Source: Blastomonas aquatica
GTDB lineage: Bacteria > Pseudomonadota > Alphaproteobacteria > Sphingomonadales > Sphingomonadaceae
Direction of reading: 5' to 3'
Assembly (NCBI RefSeq): GCF_014639875.1
Contig: NZ_BMGD01000006.1
Location: forward strand, 186,001 to 250,000
Length of the DNA: 64,000 nucleotides
A program made the translations under genes and the position numbers. The notes under the pieces were generated by a model. That model saw only the letters and a program-made list of their open reading frames with translations, searched no databases and was not told where the DNA came from. This document shows positions 32,680-40,794 of the stretch, in pieces (the stretch's first letter is position 1; each line of letters begins with the position of its first letter).

Positions 32680-35421
32680 TCAGAATCTGGTGGTGCCGAA
32701 ACCGAACGTCAGGCTGGATATCCGGGTCAGCGCATCCTGATAGCGGGCGATCTGCGCCTGCTGATAGGGCGACGCGCTGCCGCCGGACGCGCCGCGGCTG
32801 CCGTCAACGATCCGGGCCTTGCCATCGTCCCAATACAGCGAGCGATAGGCGGTCTGGGTCATCGAGATGGCGCTCTTGACTCTGGCGAGCGCGACGGCGG
32901 CGCTTTCCTTGCTCGAAAGGTCGAGCGCGTGCGTGAGATCCAGGCCATAATTGCCGCCCGGGCGGACCTTTGGCGCAAGCGCTCCCAAGACCGGCGGCGC
33001 CACCAGCCTGGCCGCGGGCAGGCCGAGCTTGGCGAGCGCATCGCGCCCCGCCCCGCCGGCGACCAGTTCGATCCGGTTGCCGGACTTGGCCACGATGCTG
33101 AGCGACCGCATGCCATCGACCGCAGGCGTGGTCACAATCGCTTTCGAACCCGTGATCTTGCTCACCTTGTCCGCGAGCGTCGTCAGCGTCTCGCCCGCAT
33201 CGATCGTGATCCGCCGCGCCGCGCCATCGCCGACCCGGATAGCGAACTGGTCACCCGCGCGCAGACTGGTCTGCGCGGTAAGGTCAATCGAAGGCTGATC
33301 GCCAAGCGCGCCGCGCCGCAGGCCCAGCGCACCGAGAACGGTTGATCCGCCCGTTGCTGCAGCAATCCGCACCGGTTCGGTCCGAAGCGTGGAAAGACCA
33401 AATTGATCGACACGCGCGACCGCGCCGGTGGCACCGTCGAAGCGGGCCACGAAGCCGTCCACGCTGCCGCGACGGGCGCCTGACAGATCGCCAGCGGTTC
33501 GTCCGCCCGCATACAGTGTGCCATTCATGAAGGTGAGGCTGTCGATCTGATCATCGCCGCCGGTGCCGACATAGGTAACCAGGGTGTTAGCCAGATCCGC
33601 GCTGACCCGCGCGACAAAGCCGTCACGCGCGCCACTGATGGCGTTGACCTGGCTTCCCGGAACGGCCGAGGACGCAGCGCCGCCCACCGCGATCATCCCG
33701 TCGGCGTCGATCGCAAGCACGCGCGCATCGGTGCGGCCGAGGTCGAGCACGCCCAGGTCTGTGGCCAACGAGGTACCCGCGATCCGCCGCAGCGTCGCCT
33801 GACCGCTCTCGCTCGTCAGCACCAGCACATTGCCGTCCTGGCCGACCGCCAACGCGGTAACGGAATCGCCGCCGCCGCTGTCGATGCTGCGCCGTTCGCG
33901 CAGCGTGCCTGTCGCATCGAGCCTGGCGACGAACGCATCGCCGCCGCCTGTTGCTGCCCGACCGCCGACATAGATCGAGCCATCTGCCCCAACCGCCAGC
34001 GCGGTGGCGACATCGCTGCCGCGCGCGCGAACCAAGGTGGATGAAAGTTCGGCGCCTTCGGCATCGAAGCGGACGACGATCATGTCGCCATCGCTCTGCG
34101 CGCCATCGAAGCTGCCGGTGACGGTCCCCGCGACGACGATCTCGCCGCCCGGCCCGATCTGGACCGCCGCACCGTTCGCGGCCCCGGTTGCGCCGAGCTC
34201 ACGCTGCCAGACAACCCGCCCCTCGCTGTCGACCTTGGTCAGGAAGAGGTCCTGCGAACCGGCGATCCGGTTGGCGGCAAGATCGCCTGCCGTCGTTCCG
34301 ACGATGTAGCTTGCGCCATCGGAGCCGGTGACGATCGCCTGCGCGGAGGTCGCAGCCGCGCGCTCGGTAGAGGGTCGCTCGACCCCTTCGATCGCCTTGA
34401 ATTTTGGCGCGGTCAGCGCGGCGCGCTCGCTTGCCAGCCGATCGCTTGCCGAAATCTGCGACAGCGTAAGCCTCTGCAGGTCGCCCGCAGGGTCATCGAA
34501 CCGCATCATCTGCACCGATGTGGGCTTTGCAGGATCGGTCATGCCGGTCGCCACCACCAGCGCATCGCTGGCACCGATCTGGTCGATCGAAACCTGTTCG
34601 TTGCCGGGGTTTTCGATCCTGAAGCCCCAGCTCCCCGTGCTCTTGTCGGGGACGAAGCGGACCAGCCAGCGCGGCGTCGGATTGCCGTTTGCGTCGAGAT
34701 TGGGGCTGCCATCGGGCTGGCGCAGAGGAACCGCGGCGATCGCTTGGTTGATCGCCTCCGAGACCGAATCCAGCGTCGGCGGCTGGGGACCACCGGCCAG
34801 ATCGACCGAAATGGTGTCGCTGGCGCTGCCGCGCGCGATGGTCACGACGAACTGCTCGGTGCCTGTCAGCGCAGCCAGAGGCGCATTTCTGGCCTCGGCA
34901 ACACCCTTGCCAATGATCTTGCCCACGGGTCCGGCCGTCGCAATGGCGACCGACTTTGCGCTGCTGCTCGATCTTTCGAAGGCGAGAGTCAGCAAGTCGC
35001 CCGGGGCAGTGCCGATGAAGGCTTCGAGATCCTTCAAGCCTTTGGCGAAGACGGCTTGCAGCGGCTTGCGAACCACGTCGGTCGAACCGGCCACCGCCGC
35101 TTCGGCAAGCACACGCAGCCGGTCGAGCGCCTTGTACGTCGTAAATGTCGCGGCAACATCGTTGGTCAGCTTCTGGCCGCCACTGGGCTTGCTATCGACG
35201 ATCGACGTCAGGCGGCGGATCGCTGCAACCTGCGAAGATACGGGCGATTCGGCGCCCGCCTGCCTCCAGGGTGGTGTCGTCTCGGGCGTTGTGAAGGCCG
35301 CCTTGGCCCTGCGCACAGCGAGGGTTTCCACCGTCAGCGCGTTGCTGCCCCAGGTGCCAAAACTGTTGGTGCCGGTAAGAAGGCTCAGGCCGGCCAGGCT
35401 GCTGTTGAGGTTCAGTGTCAT
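32680..35421 (-). CDS. FlaEY-like protein with SBBP beta-propeller repeats
   Basis: 913 residues from the ATG at 35421 (GGGGTGG 8 bases upstream; a GTG at 35433 is an alternative). The N-terminus (LNLNSSLAGLSLLTGTNSFG) and a C-terminal helical end (YQQAQIARYQDALTRISSLT) look like flagellin/junction-type export ends. The middle, about residues 360-720, has SBBP-type propeller blades: QDLFLTKVDSEGRVVWQREL, DMIVVRFDAEG, DAFVARLDATG, DGFVARVSADL, DGFVARFDGATG. This layout recalls the Caulobacter FlaEY protein (from memory), a flagellar-locus protein of poorly known role. There is no signal peptide, so export by the flagellar system is plausible. Confidence 0.75.
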   Translation of the reverse strand: MTLNLNSSLAGLSLLTGTNSFGTWGSNALTVETLAVRRAKAAFTTPETTPPWRQAGAESPVSSQVAAIRRLTSIVDSKPSGGQKLTNDVAATFTTYKALDRLRVLAEAAVAGSTDVVRKPLQAVFAKGLKDLEAFIGTAPGDLLTLAFERSSSSAKSVAIATAGPVGKIIGKGVAEARNAPLAALTGTEQFVVTIARGSASDTISVDLAGGPQPPTLDSVSEAINQAIAAVPLRQPDGSPNLDANGNPTPRWLVRFVPDKSTGSWGFRIENPGNEQVSIDQIGASDALVVATGMTDPAKPTSVQMMRFDDPAGDLQRLTLSQISASDRLASERAALTAPKFKAIEGVERPSTERAAATSAQAIVTGSDGASYIVGTTAGDLAANRIAGSQDLFLTKVDSEGRVVWQRELGATGAANGAAVQIGPGGEIVVAGTVTGSFDGAQSDGDMIVVRFDAEGAELSSTLVRARGSDVATALAVGADGSIYVGGRAATGGGDAFVARLDATGTLRERRSIDSGGGDSVTALAVGQDGNVLVLTSESGQATLRRIAGTSLATDLGVLDLGRTDARVLAIDADGMIAVGGAASSAVPGSQVNAISGARDGFVARVSADLANTLVTYVGTGGDDQIDSLTFMNGTLYAGGRTAGDLSGARRGSVDGFVARFDGATGAVARVDQFGLSTLRTEPVRIAAATGGSTVLGALGLRRGALGDQPSIDLTAQTSLRAGDQFAIRVGDGAARRITIDAGETLTTLADKVSKITGSKAIVTTPAVDGMRSLSIVAKSGNRIELVAGGAGRDALAKLGLPAARLVAPPVLGALAPKVRPGGNYGLDLTHALDLSSKESAAVALARVKSAISMTQTAYRSLYWDDGKARIVDGSRGASGGSASPYQQAQIARYQDALTRISSLTFGFGTTRF

Positions 35422-35457
35422 GTGTTGATCCACCCCGCCAATTGACTGCCAAAGCCT

Positions 35458-35464
35458 CTATAAT
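35458..35464 (+). promoter_or_regulatory. Shared divergent box CTATAATAGG between flaEY-like and fliG
   Basis: CTATAAT on the plus strand; the same bases read CTATTATAG on the minus strand. It lies 63 bases before fliG and 37 before the flaEY-like start. A single near-palindromic A/T box may serve both directions. No -35 was recognised. Confidence 0.45.
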
Positions 35465-35526
35465 AGGACACAAGGCCTGCTCATACGCACGGGTGCGCGG
35501 GAATCTTTAGCGTTGGGGAGAAAATC

Positions 35527-36561
35527 ATGACGATGCTGAGCACGATCGGGGAGCCTCCCGAGCTGAAGAAGTATTCCAATCCTCAGCGCGCCGCAGCCTT
35601 GTTGCTGGCGCTGGGCAAGGTGTACGGCGCGCCGATCTGGGAACAGTTGAGCACCGAAGAGGTGAAGGAGGTTTCATCGACCATCGCGCAACTCGGCCGC
35701 CTGCCCTCTAAGGCCGTTGAATATCTGCTGGTGCAATTTACCAGCGAAGTCTCGAGCATGGCCTCGTTGCATGGATCGTTTGAAACAACCGAGCGGCTGC
35801 TGACCGGAATGCTTTCCGACGAGCGGGTCCGCGAAATCATGGAGGACATCCGCGGTCCTTCAGGACGTACGATGTGGGACAAGCTGTCGAACGTCAGCGA
35901 GGTCGTGCTGGCTGCCTATCTGCGCAACGAATACCCGCAAACCGTTGCGGTGATTCTGACCAAGCTGAAGTCGGAGCATGCGGCCAGGGTGATCTCCGAA
36001 CTGCCGGGGGATTTTGCGATCGACGTTATCCAGCGGATGCTCCGGATGGAGCCGGTCCAGAAGGAAATCGTCGCGGAGATTGAAAACACCCTCAAAAGCG
36101 AATTCATGACCAATCTGGCCCGTTCGCAAAAGCGCGATCCGCACGAATTGATGGCCGACGTGTTCAACGCGCTCGACCGCGCGACCGAGGAGGCGATGCT
36201 CTCTGCACTGGAGAACTGCAACCCCGATGCTGCCGAGCGGATCCGCGCACTGATGTTCACCTTCGAGGATCTGGCAAACCTGTTGCCGGCATCGATCGCC
36301 TCGATCGTCAAGAATGCCGACAAGCGGATGATGGCGCTGGCCTTGAAGGGCGCGCCGGAGGATATGCGCGTGATTTTCATGAACGCGATGACCGAGCGCG
36401 CTGCGAAGATGTTGCGCGAGGACATGGCCGCGATGGGTCCTGTGCGTGCCCGCGAATGCGACGAGGCGCAGTCGGGTCTCGTGCGGCTCGCCAAGATTCT
36501 GGCCGATCGGGGTGAAATCGTGCTCGTCGACCCCAAATCCGATGAATCGATGGTCTATTGA
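35527..36561 (+). CDS. fliG: Flagellar switch protein FliG
   Basis: 344 residues, GGGGAG before the ATG. FliG features: YSNPQRAAALLLALGK, a middle domain with NEYPQTVAVILTKLKSEHAA, and the torque helix region LPASIASIVKNADKRMMALA followed by MTERAAKMLREDMAAMGPVR. It links the MS ring to the C ring and contacts MotA. It precedes fliH and fliF, an inversion of the common fliF-fliG-fliH order. Confidence 0.96.
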   Translation: MTMLSTIGEPPELKKYSNPQRAAALLLALGKVYGAPIWEQLSTEEVKEVSSTIAQLGRLPSKAVEYLLVQFTSEVSSMASLHGSFETTERLLTGMLSDERVREIMEDIRGPSGRTMWDKLSNVSEVVLAAYLRNEYPQTVAVILTKLKSEHAARVISELPGDFAIDVIQRMLRMEPVQKEIVAEIENTLKSEFMTNLARSQKRDPHELMADVFNALDRATEEAMLSALENCNPDAAERIRALMFTFEDLANLLPASIASIVKNADKRMMALALKGAPEDMRVIFMNAMTERAAKMLREDMAAMGPVRARECDEAQSGLVRLAKILADRGEIVLVDPKSDESMVY

Positions 36562-37265
36562 CGGTGGAAGCAGTTCAGAACCGCCGCCAGATCCTGCCTT
36601 TTGCATTCGATCGCACATTTCCTTCACAGACGGGCGACGGGCCCAGGATGCATCGCAGAAAGACCGATGCCATCGCGCTGGCGAACGAGGTTGAGGCTTT
36701 GCAGGAGCAGATCGCCCGGCTGGAGGAAGGGCATCGCGACGAACTCGCGCTTGTGCGGTCCGAGGCTTTCGCCGCGGGACTGGATCACGCCCGCACCGAG
36801 CGCGAAGAAGCAATCCTCGCGGCGATCGACGCTGCGCAGGCATCGCTCGAGACTCTCGCCATTCAGCACGAGGAACTGCGCCACGAGGTTGTCGCAGACG
36901 CCTGCCAGCTCGCTCTGACGGCGGCGGAAATACTCGCCGGTTGTGCGATCGACCGCGAACCCGGGCGCCCGATCGACGAGGCAATCGGGCGCGCGCTGCT
37001 TCTGGTCACCCGGGGCCAGGAAATAGAAGTGCGGGTCCATCCCGATCTGGTGGAAGATATCACGCAGCGCATCGCCGTGCGCCAGGCGGGCGACCGCCGG
37101 CGCCTGTTCCTGAGCGTTTCGGCCGATCCGGCGATTGTGCCGGGCGATGCCGCGCTGACCTGGGAGCGCGGCGGCCTGTTGGTCGATGCCGCCAGCCGCC
37201 GCCAGGCAGTGCTCGACGAGCTCGAGCCGCTGACGGCAGCCAGCGAGGCTGACAGCCAAGTCTGA
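36558..37265 (+). CDS. fliH: Flagellar export ATPase regulator FliH
   Basis: 235 residues if started at the TTG overlapping fliG; a GTG at 36564 is nearly equivalent. N-terminal coiled coil (ANEVEALQEQIARLEEGHRD) and a FliH/SctL C-terminal domain (ALTAAEILAGCAIDREPGRP, ITQRIAVRQAGDRRRLFLSV, GDAALTWERGGLLVD). It binds FliI (60664-61989), which is 23 kb away. Confidence 0.85.
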   Translation: MTVEAVQNRRQILPFAFDRTFPSQTGDGPRMHRRKTDAIALANEVEALQEQIARLEEGHRDELALVRSEAFAAGLDHARTEREEAILAAIDAAQASLETLAIQHEELRHEVVADACQLALTAAEILAGCAIDREPGRPIDEAIGRALLLVTRGQEIEVRVHPDLVEDITQRIAVRQAGDRRRLFLSVSADPAIVPGDAALTWERGGLLVDAASRRQAVLDELEPLTAASEADSQV

Positions 37266-37326
37266 TCCGAAAGGCTGATCCGCGGGGCTGATCCGCTGGG
37301 CTGATCCACAGGGTTGATCGGCGCGG
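37262..37326. repeat. Tandem repeat, five 13-bp units
   Basis: Units CTGATCCGAAAGG, CTGATCCGCGGGG, CTGATCCGCTGGG, CTGATCCACAGGG and TTGATCGGCGCGG follow each other without gaps. The first contains the fliH stop codon (TGA, 37263-37265). Because 13 is not a multiple of 3, TGA occurs in all three frames across the array. It lies upstream of the fliF control elements. Confidence 0.85.
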
Positions 37327-37365
37327 CCGGGACATCTGACTGGCCTGACGAGAATTGCACCAGGC

Positions 37366-37416
37366 GGCAAATTTTTCCTACCGGCAAAAACTGCCGCCTG
37401 TCGGCTGCACTATAAT
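37366..37416 (+). promoter_or_regulatory. fliF promoter region: two 13-bp elements and CTATAAT
   Basis: GGCAAATTTTTCC (37366-37378) and GGCAAAAACTGCC (37383-37395) are followed by CTATAAT (37410-37416), 47 bases before fliF. The second element has perfect GGCA/TGCC arms and lies where a -35 would be; the first ends 32 bases before TATAAT, the same distance as in the flbT upstream region. No sigma-54 -24/-12 motif was found. Confidence 0.55.
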
Positions 37417-37463
37417 GATCCTAAGGGTCGGCTGCTGAGCTGGCGACAATCATCGGGGCCACC

Positions 37464-39044
37464 TTGGAAGCACTGCGCAACTTTGCCAACCAGCTCGGAC
37501 CGCGGCGGCTCCTTCTCATGGGAGGTGTCGCGCTGGCCATCCTCGCCTCGCTGGCGGCGGTGGCGATGAGCGCGGGATCATCCGACCGGATGGGGTATCT
37601 CTATACCGATCTCGATCCGTCTGCGGCCCAGTCGATCATCGAAAAGCTGCGCGCGCAGAACGTCCCGTTCTCGCTCTCGGGCGATGGAACCGCGATCCTG
37701 GCACCCGAAGACCAGCTACCCGAATTGCGGATGAGCATGGCCGGCGACCAACTTGGCGGCAAGATCGGCTATGAGGTGCTCGACGAGCAGCAGCCCTTCG
37801 GCATTTCAGCATCGCGCGAGAAGCTCAACGAGACCCGCGCCATCGAGGGCGAGCTGGGTCGGTCGATCTCGACCCTGCAGAACATTTCGAATGCGCGCGT
37901 CCATATCGTGATGCCCGAACGCGCGCTGTTCGCCCCCGAGGCACGCAAAGCGAGCGCGTCCGTCACCGTCAAGACCCGCGGGCGCCTGGCGTCCGGCAAT
38001 GTCGAGGCGATCCGCTACCTTGTTGCCTCTGCGGTGCCCGAGCTCGCACCCGAGTCGATCTCCATCGTCGATCACACCGGTGCGCTGCTGGCCCGCGCGG
38101 GAGAAGCAGGCCAGGCGGGGGCCGCGCAGGCCGACGAGCGCCAGATCGCCACCGAAGCCCGGTTCCGCAGCCAGATCGAAGCGCTGCTTGAACCGATCGT
38201 GGGCGTCGGCAAGGTTCGGGCCGAAGTCTCAGCCCAGATAGACCGCGACCAGACCCGCGAGGAGGCCGAGATATTCGATCCCGACGCCCAAGTCATCGCC
38301 CGGCAGATTTCGGTGGATTCAGGCGACGAGAGCCAGGAGAACACGGCCGAAGCGCAAGGTGCGACCGTCGGCGAACAGCTGCCCGAAGCCGAAGGCGACA
38401 TCGGCGGCGGCGATAACCCGGGCCGCAAGAGCGCGCGCAACGAAACCTCCGAAGACACCACCTACCAGAACAGCAGTCGGCGCACGGTCAAGGTCAGCTC
38501 ACCCGGCAGGATCTCGCGACTCAGCGTCGCCGTGATGGTCGATGGCGGCGCGAAGGGCGTGCCCCAGGAACAACTGCAGCGTTTGACGCGCGTGGTGGAA
38601 AACTCGGTTGGCTTCGATGCCGAACGTGGTGACAGTGTGATCGTCGAGGCTATGGCCTTTGCACAGCCCGATGAACTGGACGGCGCGGACGAAGGCCTGT
38701 TTTCCAACCTGCCCGTCGATCAGCTTTTCGGTATCGCCAAATTGCTTTTGATCGCTGCGGTGGGGCTTGTCATCCTGCGCATGCTGCGACCCAAGCCTGC
38801 TACCGGTTCGGGTGGTCCTGCTGCCTCTGGCGACCCGATCATGCTGACGCCCCAGCCACGCGGCGATGGCACGCAAGATGGCGAGACGACGCCAGCGCTC
38901 GGCGGCCCGCAGCTCGAAGAGGAAATCGCCCTTGCCCAGGTGGAGGGCAGTCTCAAGGCCTCCGCGCTCAAGCGCGTGGGTGATGCAGTCAACAGCAGCC
39001 CGAACGAAGCTGCAGCGGTTATCCGCCAATGGCTCAATGGATGA
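37464..39044 (+). CDS. fliF: Flagellar MS-ring protein FliF
   Basis: 526 residues with a TTG start. Membrane helix about 16-36, YscJ-type ring domains (YLYTDLDPSAAQSIIEKLRA, GYEVLDEQQPFGISASREKL, ARVHIVMPERALFAPEARKA), a large variable loop, second helix near 425-445, and a C-terminal FliG-binding tail ending VIRQWLNG. Base platform of the flagellum. The rare start codon may moderate expression. Confidence 0.96.
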   Translation: MEALRNFANQLGPRRLLLMGGVALAILASLAAVAMSAGSSDRMGYLYTDLDPSAAQSIIEKLRAQNVPFSLSGDGTAILAPEDQLPELRMSMAGDQLGGKIGYEVLDEQQPFGISASREKLNETRAIEGELGRSISTLQNISNARVHIVMPERALFAPEARKASASVTVKTRGRLASGNVEAIRYLVASAVPELAPESISIVDHTGALLARAGEAGQAGAAQADERQIATEARFRSQIEALLEPIVGVGKVRAEVSAQIDRDQTREEAEIFDPDAQVIARQISVDSGDESQENTAEAQGATVGEQLPEAEGDIGGGDNPGRKSARNETSEDTTYQNSSRRTVKVSSPGRISRLSVAVMVDGGAKGVPQEQLQRLTRVVENSVGFDAERGDSVIVEAMAFAQPDELDGADEGLFSNLPVDQLFGIAKLLLIAAVGLVILRMLRPKPATGSGGPAASGDPIMLTPQPRGDGTQDGETTPALGGPQLEEEIALAQVEGSLKASALKRVGDAVNSSPNEAAAVIRQWLNG

Positions 39045-39055
39045 TGGAGAAACCG

Positions 39056-39442
39056 GTGAACAATCAGGACATGAACGACGCAGCAGCCATCGGCCTGCCG
39101 GAAGAGCCTTCTACCGCACCGGACTTCCCGGTGTTTGGTGAGACCGCGCTGGCGGTTCCGTTCGATGATCTTGCCTCTTTCGATCCGGCAGCGACCATGA
39201 ACGACGGGCTCGACGCGGTGAACGACGTTCCCCTCACCATGCAGGCCGTTCTCGGGCGTGCGCGAATGACGATTTCGGAACTGGTGCAGATGCGGCCTGG
39301 CCGGGTGGTCGAGCTGGATCGCAAGGTAGGCGAGCCGGTCGACATCTACGTCAACGACCGGCTGATCGCGCGCGGCGAAGTCGTGCTGATCGACAAGGTC
39401 TTGGGTGTGACGCTCACCGAGATCGTGCGCGAAGAAGATTGA
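39056..39442 (+). CDS. fliN: Flagellar switch protein FliN (long form)
   Basis: 128 residues from the GTG at 39056, chosen because GGAG lies 6 bases upstream; ATG codons at 39029 and 39041 overlapping fliF are alternatives. N-terminal extension, then the SpoA domain: VPLTMQAVLGRARMTISELV, GRVVELDRKVGEPVDIYVND, LIARGEVVLIDKVLGVTLTE. It is part of the C ring with FliM. Paralogue of the short FliN at 26561-26794. Confidence 0.93.
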   Translation: MNNQDMNDAAAIGLPEEPSTAPDFPVFGETALAVPFDDLASFDPAATMNDGLDAVNDVPLTMQAVLGRARMTISELVQMRPGRVVELDRKVGEPVDIYVNDRLIARGEVVLIDKVLGVTLTEIVREED

Positions 39443-40773
39443 TGCGGATGACCCACGTCAAACCGGTACGCGTCATCCTCATCGCCGCCCGCAACGCTAC
39501 CTCCTGCGGGGTGGATGCACTGGCGCGCAAGGCCGGCGCGCTCGTCACCCGGGTCGCCAGCGAGGCGACAGCGGTGGAATACCTGCGCCGCGCCGAAGGC
39601 GATCTGGTGATGATCGAGGTCGATCTCGATGTTCCAGCCTTCGTTGCCAGGCTTCGTGCCGAGCGGATTGCGGTGCCTGTCATCGCCTGCGGCAGCGATC
39701 GCGCCGACGCGCGGGTCATGCTGGCAGGGCGGAACACACCAGACGACTACGTTCAACTGCCCGTCCAGCACGAACCGGTCACGACCGCAAACCTGTCGGG
39801 CGAGGCCACACCCTGGTTTATCGTCGCCGGGTGTGACGCGATGAGAGGGGTGGTGCAATATGGTCTCTCGATGGCGGCCACCACCGCGCCGATCCTGATC
39901 CAGGGCGAAACGGGCACAGGCAAGGAGCTGATGGCCCGCCTGATTCATGCCGGGTCGAACCGCCCTGGACACTTTCTGACGATCGAATGCCAGGGTGTGG
40001 CCCCCGAAATCCTGGAGATCGAATTGTTCGGACGCAAATCGGGCGATCACTCGCAGCGCCCGGGCCGGCTGGGCGAAGCATCGGGAGGCACGATCTTCCT
40101 GCGCGGGGTCGAGACGCTGCCCCCGGCGCTGCAGGCCCGCCTGCTCGACGCACTGCAGACCAGCGCGATCTGCGGAATGGGAACGCACGCCGATGCCAGC
40201 ACAGCTGCTCGGCTGATCACCAGCGCGAACGACATCACTGCAGCCTTGGTCGAACGGGGGCAGTTCCGCGCCGATCTGCTCGCCAGGCTCAGCCTCGCCA
40301 AGATCAACCTGCCGCCCCTGCGCGAGCGCAACGCGGACATCGATGCTCTCTCATGGTGCTTTGCCCAGCGCTTTGCGGCTTTGTACGACTTGCCCGTGCG
40401 TCCCTATGACGATGAGGCAGCTGCCATCCTCCACAGCTATCCTTGGCCGGGTAACGTCCGCGAGCTCGAGGAAACCGTGCACCGCGCCACCCTGCTCTCA
40501 CGCACGCCGCGCATCGGCGCCGACGCGCTGGTGCATGCCAACGGCGCACGGCTCGATCGGGCGCATTGCAAGCCAAGCGACGAGATCTTGGTCGACAGGC
40601 TCGTCGGCCACACTGTGGCGGAAGTGGAACGCGAACTCATCCTCCAGACACTCGAAAGCTGCGGCGGCAACCGCACCTCGGCCTCGTCTGTTCTCGGCAT
40701 CTCGGTGCGCACGCTGCGCAACAAGCTCAAAACCTTCGTGCAGGCGGGGATTTCCGTATCCCCGTCGCATTGA
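39442..40773 (+). CDS. flbD: FlbD-like flagellar regulator, degenerate sigma-54 activator
   Basis: 443 residues; the ATG shares a base with the fliN stop. N-terminal receiver-like domain without the phosphorylation Asp set. Central AAA+ domain: Walker A GETGTGKE (155-162) and ELFG (194-197) are intact. The GAFTGA loop that contacts sigma-54 is replaced by GRKSGDHSQRPGRL, and Walker B, normally GGTLFLDE, reads GGTIFLRGVE, so the acidic pair is missing. RLSLAKINLPPLRERNADI is kept. C-terminal Fis-type helix-turn-helix: SCGGNRTSASSVLGISVRTL. It sits in the fliF-fliN-x-flhA position typical of flbD. It should bind DNA but is unlikely to open sigma-54 promoters by the known mechanism. Confidence 0.85.
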   Translation: MRMTHVKPVRVILIAARNATSCGVDALARKAGALVTRVASEATAVEYLRRAEGDLVMIEVDLDVPAFVARLRAERIAVPVIACGSDRADARVMLAGRNTPDDYVQLPVQHEPVTTANLSGEATPWFIVAGCDAMRGVVQYGLSMAATTAPILIQGETGTGKELMARLIHAGSNRPGHFLTIECQGVAPEILEIELFGRKSGDHSQRPGRLGEASGGTIFLRGVETLPPALQARLLDALQTSAICGMGTHADASTAARLITSANDITAALVERGQFRADLLARLSLAKINLPPLRERNADIDALSWCFAQRFAALYDLPVRPYDDEAAAILHSYPWPGNVRELEETVHRATLLSRTPRIGADALVHANGARLDRAHCKPSDEILVDRLVGHTVAEVERELILQTLESCGGNRTSASSVLGISVRTLRNKLKTFVQAGISVSPSH

Positions 40774-40794
40774 TGCGCTGATCGGATATTCCGC

